Of a stretch of DNA of 64,000 nucleotides, positions 21,818 to 29,955 are shown piece after piece. Below the pieces are notes generated by a model, which worked only from the letters and a program-made list of their open reading frames with translations, was not told the DNA's origin and made no database searches. The stretch's first letter is position 1; every line of letters begins with the position of its first letter. Both the position numbers and the translations under genes were made by a program. The DNA comes from Synechococcus sp. WH 7805 (lineage in GTDB: Bacteria > Cyanobacteriota > Cyanobacteriia > PCC-6307 > Cyanobiaceae): positions 2,085,455 through 2,149,454 of the forward strand of contig NZ_CH724168.1 of assembly GCF_000153285.1 (NCBI RefSeq), given 5' to 3'.

Positions 21818-24310
21818 TCACGGAGCTTTTTTGGTTCTGCGTGTTGCGACGGCCTCCGCCGGAGATTCAGGCCAGGGATGCTTGGGGTACCGGCCGCGCA
21901 TCTCCTTGCGAACGTCGTGATAGCTGCCTTCCCAGAATCCCCGTAGATCCCTCGTGCGCTGCAAAGGACGGCCCGCCGGGGAGAGCAGTTCCAGGGTGAT
22001 CGGAAGGTTGCCGTTCAATAGGTGAGGACTGTCTGTGCAGCCGAACATCTCCTGAAGCTTCACGGCGAGAACGACCCCATCCTCTTCGTAGGTCAATGCC
22101 GCATCGCGCCCACTGGGGATGCGAATTGTTGTGGGCAGCAATGCATCCAGTTTGCGCCGAAAGTTCCACGCAACGTCTCCCCAAAGCGCTTCAATCAGGC
22201 TCGCTTCATCCAGCGCCCCCCAGCGGCGGGATCCCAGGCTTGCTTCTCTAAGCCAAAGCTCAGGATGATTCTGGAGGAAGGACCTCTCACGGCATGGCCA
22301 AGGTGTACCGATGCGCTGGTGGGCCAGCTGAAGCCGTCGGCGAAGTTGCTCGCTGTGTTGACTCCAGGGCAAGAGCGTTAGCCCCTCACGCCTGAGCTGT
22401 TCGAGTAAGACAGCACTGATGGCATCGGCCGAAGGGTTGGACCAAGGCTGACTCTTCAGCTCTAGAGCGCCGAGAGAGAGAACCCGCTCCGCGCGGATTT
22501 TCTGTTGTCGGTCGTCCCAGTCGACGTCTTCCCGCCACTGCCCTTCGGATTCAGCGACGCTTTCAAGCCAGCTCCTGGGCATGGGGATGGCCAGGCGGAT
22601 CCGTGCGTCGCGACCACTGAGATCGAGCTGAGCCACGGCGAGCGCTTCGGCATGGATCAATGGGTCGTGTTCTGGAAGCGTTGCTCCTCGTCCTTGCCTC
22701 AGCAAAAACTGTCCCGGGCGTTGGTCGCGGGCTAGAGCGAGCCATTCGGGGAAAGCCTTGGCGACCAGGTGTCCAGCCATCACGTCCCATGATTCCCGCG
22801 GTTTTGTGCCGCAGGGGATCTCGGTGAGCCCTGCCAGCTGCTGTTGCCATTGCTTGCTCTGCTGAAGGATCGTCCCAGAACTGGTTGTCCCATCTCGTCG
22901 CCCCGATTGCCGAAGCAACTGAAGTCTGCGGAGGAGGTCGCACCCCTCAGAACGGGCGCCAGGGAGGTCTCGTTCGCTCAGAAGTGCCGCGAGATCACAG
23001 CCAAGTCGCTCCAGTCCCAAGCGACGAGCTTCAACCATCATCAGTCCCAGCCTGGGATGAACGCCGAACATCGCCACGTGATGCCCTCCCTTCGTGATCT
23101 GTCCTTCTGAATCGATGAGACCGAGCTGCTGCAGTTGCTGACGCCCTTCAAGAAAGAGGGCTTGTGGAGGTGGCTCCAGCCATGCCAGCTCCTGCCCTAA
23201 ACCCGCTCCCCAGCGGGCGAGATCGAGCAGAGTCGGTTGTGGATCAGCCCGTTGGAGTTCTGGTAGATCCTGCAGAGGGCGACGCTGTTGTTCTGCAGGA
23301 GACCACAGGCGGACGCAGCGCCCAGGCGCCTGTCGGCCGGCACGCCCCCGTCGTTGATCAGCGCTGGCTTGACTTGCAGGAACCGTCTCCAGGCCCTCCA
23401 TGCCGGTACCCGGGTCAAACCGTGTGTGCCGGCTCAGGCCGGCGTCGATCACCAGTCGAACGCCGTCCAGGGTGAGTGAACTTTCAGCGATCGATGTGGC
23501 GAGCACCACACGGCCATCCCATTCGTGATTGCAGGGCTGCAGTGCGTAAGCCTGCTGGTTCAGGGTCAGCAGGCCGTGAAGAGGAACGGTCTCCCAGGTT
23601 TTCAGCCGGTTTGAGCTTCTGATCTGTCTGAGGCAGCGCTCGATCTCCTTGATGCCCGGCAGGAATACCAGAACAACCGGCGGATGGGGGCTGATCAGTC
23701 GTTCGTTTTCGAGATACGGAAGCTCCGTCTCAAGCGCGCGGAACACATGTTGTTCAAGGGGCTCCTGCTGGCGCCGTGGACAGTGGAGGGTGTCCACGGG
23801 AAAGGCCCGTCCATCGCTGCGCAGGGTCCTGGCCCCGCCCAGCTGTCGGCTGAGATCGCCCAGCTGAAGTGTGGCTGACATCAGCAGCACCCTCAGATCC
23901 GGCCTGAGCAGCTCCCTGGCCTCTCGCAGCAGTGCTAAGGCAACGTCGCTGTCGCGACGGCGTTCATGAAACTCATCGAAGATCACACAGGCCACCCCGG
24001 GGAGGTCGGGTTGTGCCTGAAGCCTGCGCAGGAATAAGCCATCGGTGATGGCTTCAATGCGGGTCTTTGAGGACCGCCTTTGTTCGTTGCGTACCGAGTA
24101 CCCCACCCGTTCGCCGATGGGTTCGCCGAGAGAGTGCGCAAGACGTGCTGCTGCTGCCCGCGCTGCCAGTCGCCTGGGCTCGATCAGAAGAACCCTGCCT
24201 TCAATGCACTGTTTGCCGGCAAGCTCGCCGAGCAGCGCCAGCGGAACCCGGGTCGTTTTTCCGGCACCAGGCGGAGCTTGCAGGATCACAGTGGCACCTG
24301 GGATCAGCAA
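21818..24310 (-). CDS. hrpB: ATP-dependent helicase HrpB
   Basis: A DEAH-type helicase of about 830 residues. Walker A is PPGAGKTT at about 13-20, the DEAH-box variant is DEFHER, then MSATL, and motif VI is QRRGRAGR. A long HrpB-type C-terminal domain follows. The only standard start is TTG at 24310, but family-like sequence (PIDPLLPELQSLL) lies just upstream in the same frame, so translation may begin at CTG 24358 or ATT 24340. The frame is closed by TAA at 24373-24371. The cellular role is not firmly known. Confidence 0.92.
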   Translation of the reverse strand: MLIPGATVILQAPPGAGKTTRVPLALLGELAGKQCIEGRVLLIEPRRLAARAAAARLAHSLGEPIGERVGYSVRNEQRRSSKTRIEAITDGLFLRRLQAQPDLPGVACVIFDEFHERRRDSDVALALLREARELLRPDLRVLLMSATLQLGDLSRQLGGARTLRSDGRAFPVDTLHCPRRQQEPLEQHVFRALETELPYLENERLISPHPPVVLVFLPGIKEIERCLRQIRSSNRLKTWETVPLHGLLTLNQQAYALQPCNHEWDGRVVLATSIAESSLTLDGVRLVIDAGLSRHTRFDPGTGMEGLETVPASQASADQRRGRAGRQAPGRCVRLWSPAEQQRRPLQDLPELQRADPQPTLLDLARWGAGLGQELAWLEPPPQALFLEGRQQLQQLGLIDSEGQITKGGHHVAMFGVHPRLGLMMVEARRLGLERLGCDLAALLSERDLPGARSEGCDLLRRLQLLRQSGRRDGTTSSGTILQQSKQWQQQLAGLTEIPCGTKPRESWDVMAGHLVAKAFPEWLALARDQRPGQFLLRQGRGATLPEHDPLIHAEALAVAQLDLSGRDARIRLAIPMPRSWLESVAESEGQWREDVDWDDRQQKIRAERVLSLGALELKSQPWSNPSADAISAVLLEQLRREGLTLLPWSQHSEQLRRRLQLAHQRIGTPWPCRERSFLQNHPELWLREASLGSRRWGALDEASLIEALWGDVAWNFRRKLDALLPTTIRIPSGRDAALTYEEDGVVLAVKLQEMFGCTDSPHLLNGNLPITLELLSPAGRPLQRTRDLRGFWEGSYHDVRKEMRGRYPKHPWPESPAEAVATRRTKKAP

Positions 24311-24370
24311 AGACTGCAGCTCTGGCAGCAGGGGATCAATGGGGAAGGGACCCGTCAGGGGCTGCTCCCG

Positions 24371-24475
24371 TTAGCTGAGTAGCTCGAGAACTCCCAGTAG
24401 GAGCAGGCTGCTGAGCGCTCCCATGGCTGCGAGGAGGCGGACAAGCGGTGCGAAGCGAAAACGGAGTGTGGCCAT
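24371..24475 (-). CDS. Possible small hydrophobic protein upstream of hrpB
   Basis: A 34-codon frame from ATG 24475 encodes a basic start (MATLRFRFAPLVRLL) and one hydrophobic segment (ALSSLLLLGVLELLS). It is in the same frame as hrpB and separated from it by a single TAA. It may be a small membrane protein, a leader peptide or chance. Confidence 0.35.
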   Translation of the reverse strand: MATLRFRFAPLVRLLAAMGALSSLLLLGVLELLS

Positions 24476-24570
24476 GAAGAAAACCTTAAAGGCCGGAGTG
24501 ACTCTGTTCTAGTCCGGCTCGTCTTTGTGCACCACCTCCGGTTTGCAGGGCTTCACAGATGCGCGTCTGA

Positions 24571-24954
24571 TCAACGCACGTGTCTGGCGCCATCAACAGG
24601 GTGGTACTCCTCGCCTGTGAGCTCCTCGTACACGATGGCTGGAAGTCCCGTTTCGAACATGGTCTGGAGGGCTTCCTTCAGATAAGGGTTCCAGCCACCG
24701 GTGCTTACCTGCCCATGCCGCACCGTCCAGTCCCATGTCCCCTGAAGATCTCTCGGGATGCGCCCTTCACGATCTCTTCGGGCCACGAGGTCGAGCGATT
24801 CCACAAGACCAACCTGCACAGGCTCCTTGCCGTAGGCGGGCGTCAGGCTCAGTTCCAGGCGCACGGGATCTTCCTTGAGAAGGCGAAGCCGGAAACGCGG
24901 CGGCAATTTCACGGATTTGATCACTGCAGCAACGATCCGTGTTCTTTGGTCCAC
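24571..24954 (-). CDS. Conserved hypothetical protein (127 residues)
   Basis: A soluble, evenly composed protein with basic N-terminal part (RIVAAVIKSVKLPPRFRLRLL) and acidic, conserved-looking end (YEELTGEEYHPVDGARHVR). I do not recognise a domain or active site. The codon use is like its neighbours and the start is ATG 24954. It appears to be a lineage-typical cyanobacterial protein. Confidence 0.75.
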   Translation of the reverse strand: MDQRTRIVAAVIKSVKLPPRFRLRLLKEDPVRLELSLTPAYGKEPVQVGLVESLDLVARRDREGRIPRDLQGTWDWTVRHGQVSTGGWNPYLKEALQTMFETGLPAIVYEELTGEEYHPVDGARHVR

Positions 24955-25010
24955 CAGGCAGTTCCCCCTACGAGTCCGAGACGAGCTGTCATGCAGCTCA
25001 TTCGTCCAAC

Positions 25011-25271
25011 TTATTCACCGGAGCGATCAGCAGGTTCTCCCTCGTCGTCGTCGCTGAAACGAACCGTCAGCAGATTTTCCTCGGTCAGGCGGCCTTCGCC
25101 ATCCAGTAGCTCGGGATGGATGGTCACCTTTCCAGTCCGATCATTGCGACTTGCAGACGCATTCAGCGGTCGTCCTGCAGCACTGAAGCCCCGACCCATC
25201 ACCTTGAACGCCTGCCAGAGCAGGGCCAGGAAGATCAGCCCGTAGAGGAGAGGAAAAAGACTACTCAACAT
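25011..25271 (-). CDS. DUF2973-like small membrane protein
   Basis: An 86-residue protein with one N-terminal hydrophobic helix (LFPLLYGLIFLALLWQAF) and an acidic soluble tail with TGKVTIHPELLDGEGRLTEENLLTVRF. The layout resembles DUF2973 of cyanobacteria. The start at ATG 25271 places the helix at the N-terminus; earlier codons in frame add an unlikely extension. It is divergent from the HtrA gene. Confidence 0.65.
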   Translation of the reverse strand: MLSSLFPLLYGLIFLALLWQAFKVMGRGFSAAGRPLNASASRNDRTGKVTIHPELLDGEGRLTEENLLTVRFSDDDEGEPADRSGE

Positions 25272-25454
25272 GACGTAAGCCTGAATGGGGGTTGGGCGCA
25301 AACCTCCGTCCTCCATCATCGCTTCTGCTGGGGGGAAGCGGCATCGATTCCTTGGCATCGGTCGCATCCGGTCATGGAACGGTCGGGCTTCCCCTCTGTT
25401 ATCTCCCAGGATTGCTTCCTACGGTCTGATGCAAGATTCAACGCCTCTTCGCCC

Positions 25455-26630
25455 ATGGCTGTGGCCGTTCCCTCCGCTCCTCGGATTTCGGCGCGACGTG
25501 TCCGTCACAAACGTGGGTTGATTCCACTCGTTGTGATGGCGTCTCTGTTTGGTCCCTTGACCGCTCCATGGACGCCCAGGCATGCCAAGGCCGTCCCAGC
25601 GCCTTCGTCTGTGCTGTCGTCGCAATCCTTTGTTGCTGGTGCAGTGGCTCGAAGCGGCCCTGCTGTCGTCACACTCGAAACGCAACGCACGGTGAGGACA
25701 TCAAAAGGCAATGGAATGCCACAGGGGCTGCTGGTGGACCCCTTCTTTCAACGGTTTTTCGGTCTGCAGGCTCAGCCGGTTCCCCGCTCCCGTGTTGAGC
25801 GGGGCCAGGGAAGTGGTGTGATCTTTGATGCCCAGGGCCTTGTCCTCACGAATGCCCACGTCGTGGAAAACACCGACCAGGTGATGGTGGGACTTCCGGA
25901 TGGTCGTCGTGTGTCCGGTCAGGTTGTGGGGCAGGATTCCGTGACGGACCTGGCCGTGGTGAAACTGGAGGGTGGAAGCAGCTGGCCAACGGCTCCTCTC
26001 GGGGATTCCGATCGGCTCCGTGTTGGGGATTGGGCGATTGCTGTCGGCAATCCTTTCGGTCTCGAGAACACGGTCACACTGGGAATTGTGAGCAACCTGA
26101 ATCGCAATGTGTCCCAGCTGGGAATTCAGGGCAAACGTTTGGATTTGATCCAAACCGATGCAGCCATTAATCCAGGCAATTCAGGTGGCCCTCTTCTCAA
26201 TGCCAGTGGAGAGGTGGTGGGCATCAACACACTTGTGCGCTCAGGTCCGGGCGCTGGGCTTGGATTCGCGATCCCGATCAACCGTGCAAAGACCATCGCC
26301 ATGCAGCTCGTCGAGCAGGGGCGAGCCAGTCATCCGATGGTAGGGATTGGTCTCTCCTCAATCCCTGCATCCGCTCCTGGAGGGATAGCACCTCCAGGAG
26401 CCGTGGTGCGTTCCGTCGTGCCAGGTGGTCCGGCCGCTCAGGGGGGGCTGCAGGTCAATGATGTGATTGTGGCTGTGGCAGGTGCTGTTGTGAAGAACCC
26501 TGCGGAGGTGGTGACAGCGATTGACCGTAGTGGCGTAGGGCGACCTCTGGAGCTTCGTGTTGAGCGTCAGGGTCGATCAGTTCCCATCACGGTGACGCCG
26601 GTGGACATGCGCGCACTGAAGATGCGCTGA
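25455..26630 (+). CDS. HtrA/Deg-type serine protease
   Basis: A 391-residue exported protease for quality control of periplasmic or lumenal proteins. N-terminal hydrophobic segment LIPLVVMASLFGPL follows a basic region. The catalytic triad is His 135 (LTNAHVV), Asp 165 (VTDLAVVK) and Ser 243 (GNSGGPLLN). One C-terminal PDZ domain follows (PGAVVRSVVPGGPAAQGGL). Cyanobacteria have three such enzymes (HtrA, HhoA, HhoB); I cannot say which this is. The start is ATG 25455; the longer frame is not protein-like. Confidence 0.93.
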   Translation: MAVAVPSAPRISARRVRHKRGLIPLVVMASLFGPLTAPWTPRHAKAVPAPSSVLSSQSFVAGAVARSGPAVVTLETQRTVRTSKGNGMPQGLLVDPFFQRFFGLQAQPVPRSRVERGQGSGVIFDAQGLVLTNAHVVENTDQVMVGLPDGRRVSGQVVGQDSVTDLAVVKLEGGSSWPTAPLGDSDRLRVGDWAIAVGNPFGLENTVTLGIVSNLNRNVSQLGIQGKRLDLIQTDAAINPGNSGGPLLNASGEVVGINTLVRSGPGAGLGFAIPINRAKTIAMQLVEQGRASHPMVGIGLSSIPASAPGGIAPPGAVVRSVVPGGPAAQGGLQVNDVIVAVAGAVVKNPAEVVTAIDRSGVGRPLELRVERQGRSVPITVTPVDMRALKMR

Positions 26631-26810
26631 TCATTCCTCATCAGCATCACGCAGCTGCTCGACACAGCGCGTGATGCATTCGCCGTCGTCCAGATTGCAT
26701 GTGGTGATGCATTCGAAATAGGTCTCAACCGCATCCCAGGTCTGCTCATGGTCTGCTCCATTGGCTCGGTTCTGGTTGAGGCCTGAGGGCAGGGTTCCTG
26801 GGTGTGTCAT
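26631..26810 (-). CDS. Small twin-CX3C protein
   Basis: A 59-residue soluble protein. Its C-terminal half has two evenly spaced cysteine pairs, FECITTCNLDDGECITRC (C-X3-C-X7-C-X3-C, about 33-49), followed by an acidic end (VEQLRDADEE). The two CITxC repeats could form a helical hairpin with disulfides or bind a metal. The start ATG 26810 and stop directly after htrA suggest a real gene. The function is unknown. Confidence 0.75.
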   Translation of the reverse strand: MTHPGTLPSGLNQNRANGADHEQTWDAVETYFECITTCNLDDGECITRCVEQLRDADEE

Positions 26811-26925
26811 CAGCTGCCGGGATCAGTAATGTCAGCTTATGCACACGTTTTGGGTGGGTAAAGGGAAATGAGTCTTCCTTCCTAGCGGTTCATGAAGTTT
26901 CGTCTTGCTGTGTCGAATTGCTGCG

Positions 26926-28650
26926 TTAAGCCGCCTTTTTGCGACGGCTTTCTCGCTCTTTTTGCTTGTTGCGTTTGGCTTGGCGTTTGGCCTCCTGCTG
27001 CGCCTTCAGCAGTGCTTCGCCGGCAGCTTGACGCTCTTCCTTTTTTTTCTCGAGGTAGTAGTTGTAATCACCTCGATAGAGCACCAGCTCTCCGTCGCGT
27101 AGTTCAACGATCCGGTTGGCAACGCGGGAGATGAAATAACGATCGTGCGACACGAGCAGGGCAGCCCCTTCGTAAGCACAGAGTGCGTCCTCCAGCATCT
27201 GCTTGGCCGGAATGTCGAGGTGGTTGGTCGGCTCATCGAGCACCAGCAGATTGCAGGGGCTCAGGAGCATTAGGGCCAGTGCCAGGCGTGCTTTCTCGCC
27301 GCCGCTGAGCTGTCCAACTTCTTTAAAGACGCTGTCATTGCTGAAACAGAAGCTTCCCAAAAGGGAGCGCACCTGGGTTTGCGTCCAGTCCGGCACGGCT
27401 TCGAACATGGTGTCGATCACTGTTTTGCCGAGATCCAGTGCTTCTGCCTGGTTCTGTTCGAAATAGCTCGCCACGATGTTGTGTTCGCCAAGGGTTGCTG
27501 ACCCCTCATCCGGCGTTTCCAGCCCCATCACCAGACGCAGCAGGGTGGATTTGCCAGCGCCGTTTGGGCCGACGAATGCGATTCGATCTCCGCGCTCCAC
27601 TTCAAGTTCAGCGCCCAGGAAAAGGATCTTGTCTCCATAGCTATGGGTGAGGTTGTCGATCAGGGCAACCTGCGCTCCGGATCGGGGCGCGGGGGGAAAG
27701 CGGAAGCTTGGCCCCGCCACCGATTCGATCGGTGCCTCCACGCGATCCACCTTCTCGAGCTGCTTTTCCCGGCTTTTGGCTTGGGTGCTGCGGGTTGCAC
27801 TGGCTCGGAAGCGGTCGATGTAGGCCTGCTGCGCAGCGATGTCCTTCTGCTGGCGCTCAAATGCGGCTTGCGTGGCCTCCTGCTCCAGCGTCTTCTGCTC
27901 GAGGTGAGCTGTGTAGTTCCCCAGGTACGCCCGGGAGATTCCCCGTTCGGTTGAAACGATCTGATTGCAGACCTTGTCAAGGAAGGCTCTGTCGTGACTG
28001 ATGACTACCAGTGCGGCGGTTTGTGTCTGGAGGTAGTCCTCAAGCCATTGAATGGTTTCGACATCCAGGTGATTGGTGGGCTCGTCGAGAAGCAGCAGAT
28101 CCGGGTCCTGGAGAAGGATCTTGCCGAGAGCGATGCGCATCTGCCAGCCCCCTGAATAGTCCTTCACTTGCCGTTCGGCCCCTTCAGCTGTGAAGCCGAT
28201 GGTGGGAAGGAGTTTGTCGATCCGTGCATCCAGCTCGTAGCCATGCAGGGATTCGAATCGGGTCTGCAGGGCTCCAAGGCGGTGGATAAGCCGGTCGAGA
28301 TGGTCTGGATCGGCAGCGGCCTGCTCCGACCCCATGGCCAGCTCCACCTGCTTCTGCTCAGTCAGCACCTCCGCCGCTTCGCCAAAGGCCTGGAATAGCT
28401 CTTCACGAACCGTGCGCTCAAGGTCCACATCGAATTCCTGCTGAAGAAAAGCGATCCGGGGTTCTCCTTGACGAACGATCTGGCCGCTACTGGGCTCTTC
28501 CAGACCGGCGATCAGTCTCATTTGTGTGGATTTTCCCGCGCCGTTCACGCCGACAAGGCCAATGCGGTCGCCGTCTTTCACCTCCCAGGTCACATCCCGG
28601 AGCACCTCTCCTGTCGGATAAATCTTGCTGACGCGCTCAAGTCGCAGCAC
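26926..28650 (-). CDS. ABC-F family ATPase
   Basis: A 574-residue protein with two ATP-binding domains and no membrane part. Walker A motifs are GVNGAGKST and GPNGAGKST; signatures are YSGGWQMR and LSGGEKAR; Walker B ends LLLLDEPTNHLD and LLVLDEPTNHLD. A charged linker (about 245-310) joins them and the C-terminus is a basic coiled tail. ABC-F proteins act on the ribosome to relieve stalls or resist antibiotics. Among the subgroups it looks most like Uup. The start is GTG 28650. Confidence 0.93.
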   Translation of the reverse strand: MLRLERVSKIYPTGEVLRDVTWEVKDGDRIGLVGVNGAGKSTQMRLIAGLEEPSSGQIVRQGEPRIAFLQQEFDVDLERTVREELFQAFGEAAEVLTEQKQVELAMGSEQAAADPDHLDRLIHRLGALQTRFESLHGYELDARIDKLLPTIGFTAEGAERQVKDYSGGWQMRIALGKILLQDPDLLLLDEPTNHLDVETIQWLEDYLQTQTAALVVISHDRAFLDKVCNQIVSTERGISRAYLGNYTAHLEQKTLEQEATQAAFERQQKDIAAQQAYIDRFRASATRSTQAKSREKQLEKVDRVEAPIESVAGPSFRFPPAPRSGAQVALIDNLTHSYGDKILFLGAELEVERGDRIAFVGPNGAGKSTLLRLVMGLETPDEGSATLGEHNIVASYFEQNQAEALDLGKTVIDTMFEAVPDWTQTQVRSLLGSFCFSNDSVFKEVGQLSGGEKARLALALMLLSPCNLLVLDEPTNHLDIPAKQMLEDALCAYEGAALLVSHDRYFISRVANRIVELRDGELVLYRGDYNYYLEKKKEERQAAGEALLKAQQEAKRQAKRNKQKERESRRKKAA

Positions 28651-28724
28651 AGGGGGCGAAGGCAGATGCCTTCATCATCCCGTGCCGGGGTGAGGGCAGA
28701 CTGGGGATCGATGAGGCGGCGCTG

Positions 28725-28895
28725 ATGCGGAGGCTTGAGCAGTTCGCAGCTCTTGTGGTCGCGGCAGGACTTGCGCTGGTGAGTTATTGGTTGTTCTTCA
28801 GCTGGGCTGGAGGTGGGGGAACTCGGGAGCGTCGAGTGGATCCTCCTCGGTCGCCGCAGGCTGAAGAGCGGGTCAGAGCCCCCCTCTCGCTTTGA
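28725..28895 (+). CDS. Small membrane protein (56 residues)
   Basis: One N-terminal hydrophobic segment (FAALVVAAGLALVSYWLFFSW), then a Gly-rich turn and a charged Arg-rich tail. I do not recognise it. It is divergent from the ABC-F gene and its 3' end overlaps the convergent Nif11-like gene by 23 bases. Confidence 0.5.
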   Translation: MRRLEQFAALVVAAGLALVSYWLFFSWAGGGGTRERRVDPPRSPQAEERVRAPLSL

Positions 28896-29100
28896 TCAAC
28901 CATTGCTTGCTCAGGTCGTCATCGAGATTGTTGATATGAGCCTTCACCTCGTCGGCCGTGACGGGAAGCTCTAGTTGCTCGCCGATTGCGCAGATGGCAT
29001 CAATGGCGCCACCAGGATTCTGTAGTGCCTGGCGAAAGAGAGAACGGGTGAGTTCTTGGTCACCTTCGATTCGTTTGTAGAGCGCGGCTGCGTTGCCCAT
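28873..29100 (-). CDS. Nif11-like small protein
   Basis: A 75-residue soluble protein. The central part (DQELTRSLFRQALQN, then ICAIGEQLELPVTADEVKAHINNL) has the spacing of Nif11-type domains, which form the leader of some cyanobacterial peptide precursors. Here the chain ends in RGGL with no cysteine-rich core after it, so it is probably not a precursor. The likeness is by eye only. The start is ATG 29100. Confidence 0.65.
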   Translation of the reverse strand: MGNAAALYKRIEGDQELTRSLFRQALQNPGGAIDAICAIGEQLELPVTADEVKAHINNLDDDLSKQWLIKARGGL

Positions 29101-29179
29101 GACACACCCATGACTGACCCAACCCTATTCACGACTCGTGAATCAGTCCTGAACACGCAAGACCTAAATCAGACCTGAA

Positions 29180-29494
29180 TCAGGCGGCTTGGTCGAGATC
29201 CGCCTCCTTCAGGCCTGCTGCTGAGGCGTCTTCCATGCTCCGCGCATCCATGCAGAGAACTTTGCGCAGCTGGGCATAGTTTGCGGCTTGGGATGGACGT
29301 CCTTCCTGAACAGCGCCGTATTCGGCGCGTTGGAGAACATGGTGTAGGTGGGTCAGTAAGTACGTGCTGATCACAGCAGACACCAAGACGTCACTGTTCT
29401 CATTGGTGCGACGGGTCCGGCGCGCACCGCTGGTTCGCCTGGCGCGAGGCGTCGTCTGACGGGTGCTGGTGGCCTGGCTGGTGGAACGGGGCAT
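29180..29494 (-). CDS. Hypothetical protein with basic N-terminal region
   Basis: A 104-residue protein. The first 30 residues are rich in Ser, Thr and Arg (TPRARRTSGARRTRRT), likely unstructured and nucleic-acid binding; the rest is helical (VLVSAVISTYLLTHLHHVLQ) and acidic at the end. No domain is recognised. It is divergent from the ribbon-helix-helix gene across a short palindrome. Confidence 0.6.
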   Translation of the reverse strand: MPRSTSQATSTRQTTPRARRTSGARRTRRTNENSDVLVSAVISTYLLTHLHHVLQRAEYGAVQEGRPSQAANYAQLRKVLCMDARSMEDASAAGLKEADLDQAA

Positions 29495-29571
29495 GGCAGT
29501 CCTGGCTGAACGTCGAGATGGGAGTTCTGATGAATGAACCGTGTGTCAGGGGTCGGATCGATGACCACATC

Positions 29572-29588
29572 ATAGTGATGGATACTAT
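29572..29588. promoter_or_regulatory. Candidate operator between divergent genes
   Basis: ATAGT-GATGGAT-ACTAT, a 5-base inverted repeat. It lies about 16 bases before a possible -10 box TACACT at 29604-29609, so it would cover the -35 zone of the gene at 29635. The neighbouring ribbon-helix-helix protein is a natural candidate to bind it. Confidence 0.4.
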
Positions 29589-29634
29589 CCTTGCGCATCT
29601 CTGTACACTTTTAAGTAGCTCTGGGTCTGCGGTC

Positions 29635-29955
29635 GTGGCAACCCGCCAAACGTCATCCAGCGGGAAGCCGAAGTCCCCTCGGATTCAAGTGGTGCTGCCT
29701 GAAGATCTGTGCGTTCGCCTTACTGCACTCGCGGAGCAGGAATCACGCACCGTCAGCAATATGGCCAAAGTGCTGATTCAGCAGGGCGTCCAGCGTCTGG
29801 AACAGGGGGAGTCTGCTGTGCAGCCCTCCGTATCTGCTCCGCTTCAGTCCCCGACCGAGCGCCTCCGGTCTGCACTTGAGGCCCAGCAACCGAGGCGGTT
29901 GCGTGGTGCGCCTCGACGGGTTCGCTTGCATCGTCCCAATGGGCCCGGCGCCTGA
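29635..29955 (+). CDS. Ribbon-helix-helix DNA-binding protein
   Basis: A 106-residue protein from GTG 29635. The segment RIQVVLPEDLCVRLTALAEQ (about 16-35) followed by ESRTVSNMAKVLIQQGVQRLE fits the beta strand, two helices and the SxxxA/I pattern of CopG/Arc proteins. The C-terminus is Arg-rich and could add non-specific DNA contact. Upstream codons in frame are open to 29518 but include the probable promoter. It probably regulates itself or the divergent gene. Its end abuts the anmK stop. Confidence 0.7.
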   Translation: MATRQTSSSGKPKSPRIQVVLPEDLCVRLTALAEQESRTVSNMAKVLIQQGVQRLEQGESAVQPSVSAPLQSPTERLRSALEAQQPRRLRGAPRRVRLHRPNGPGA

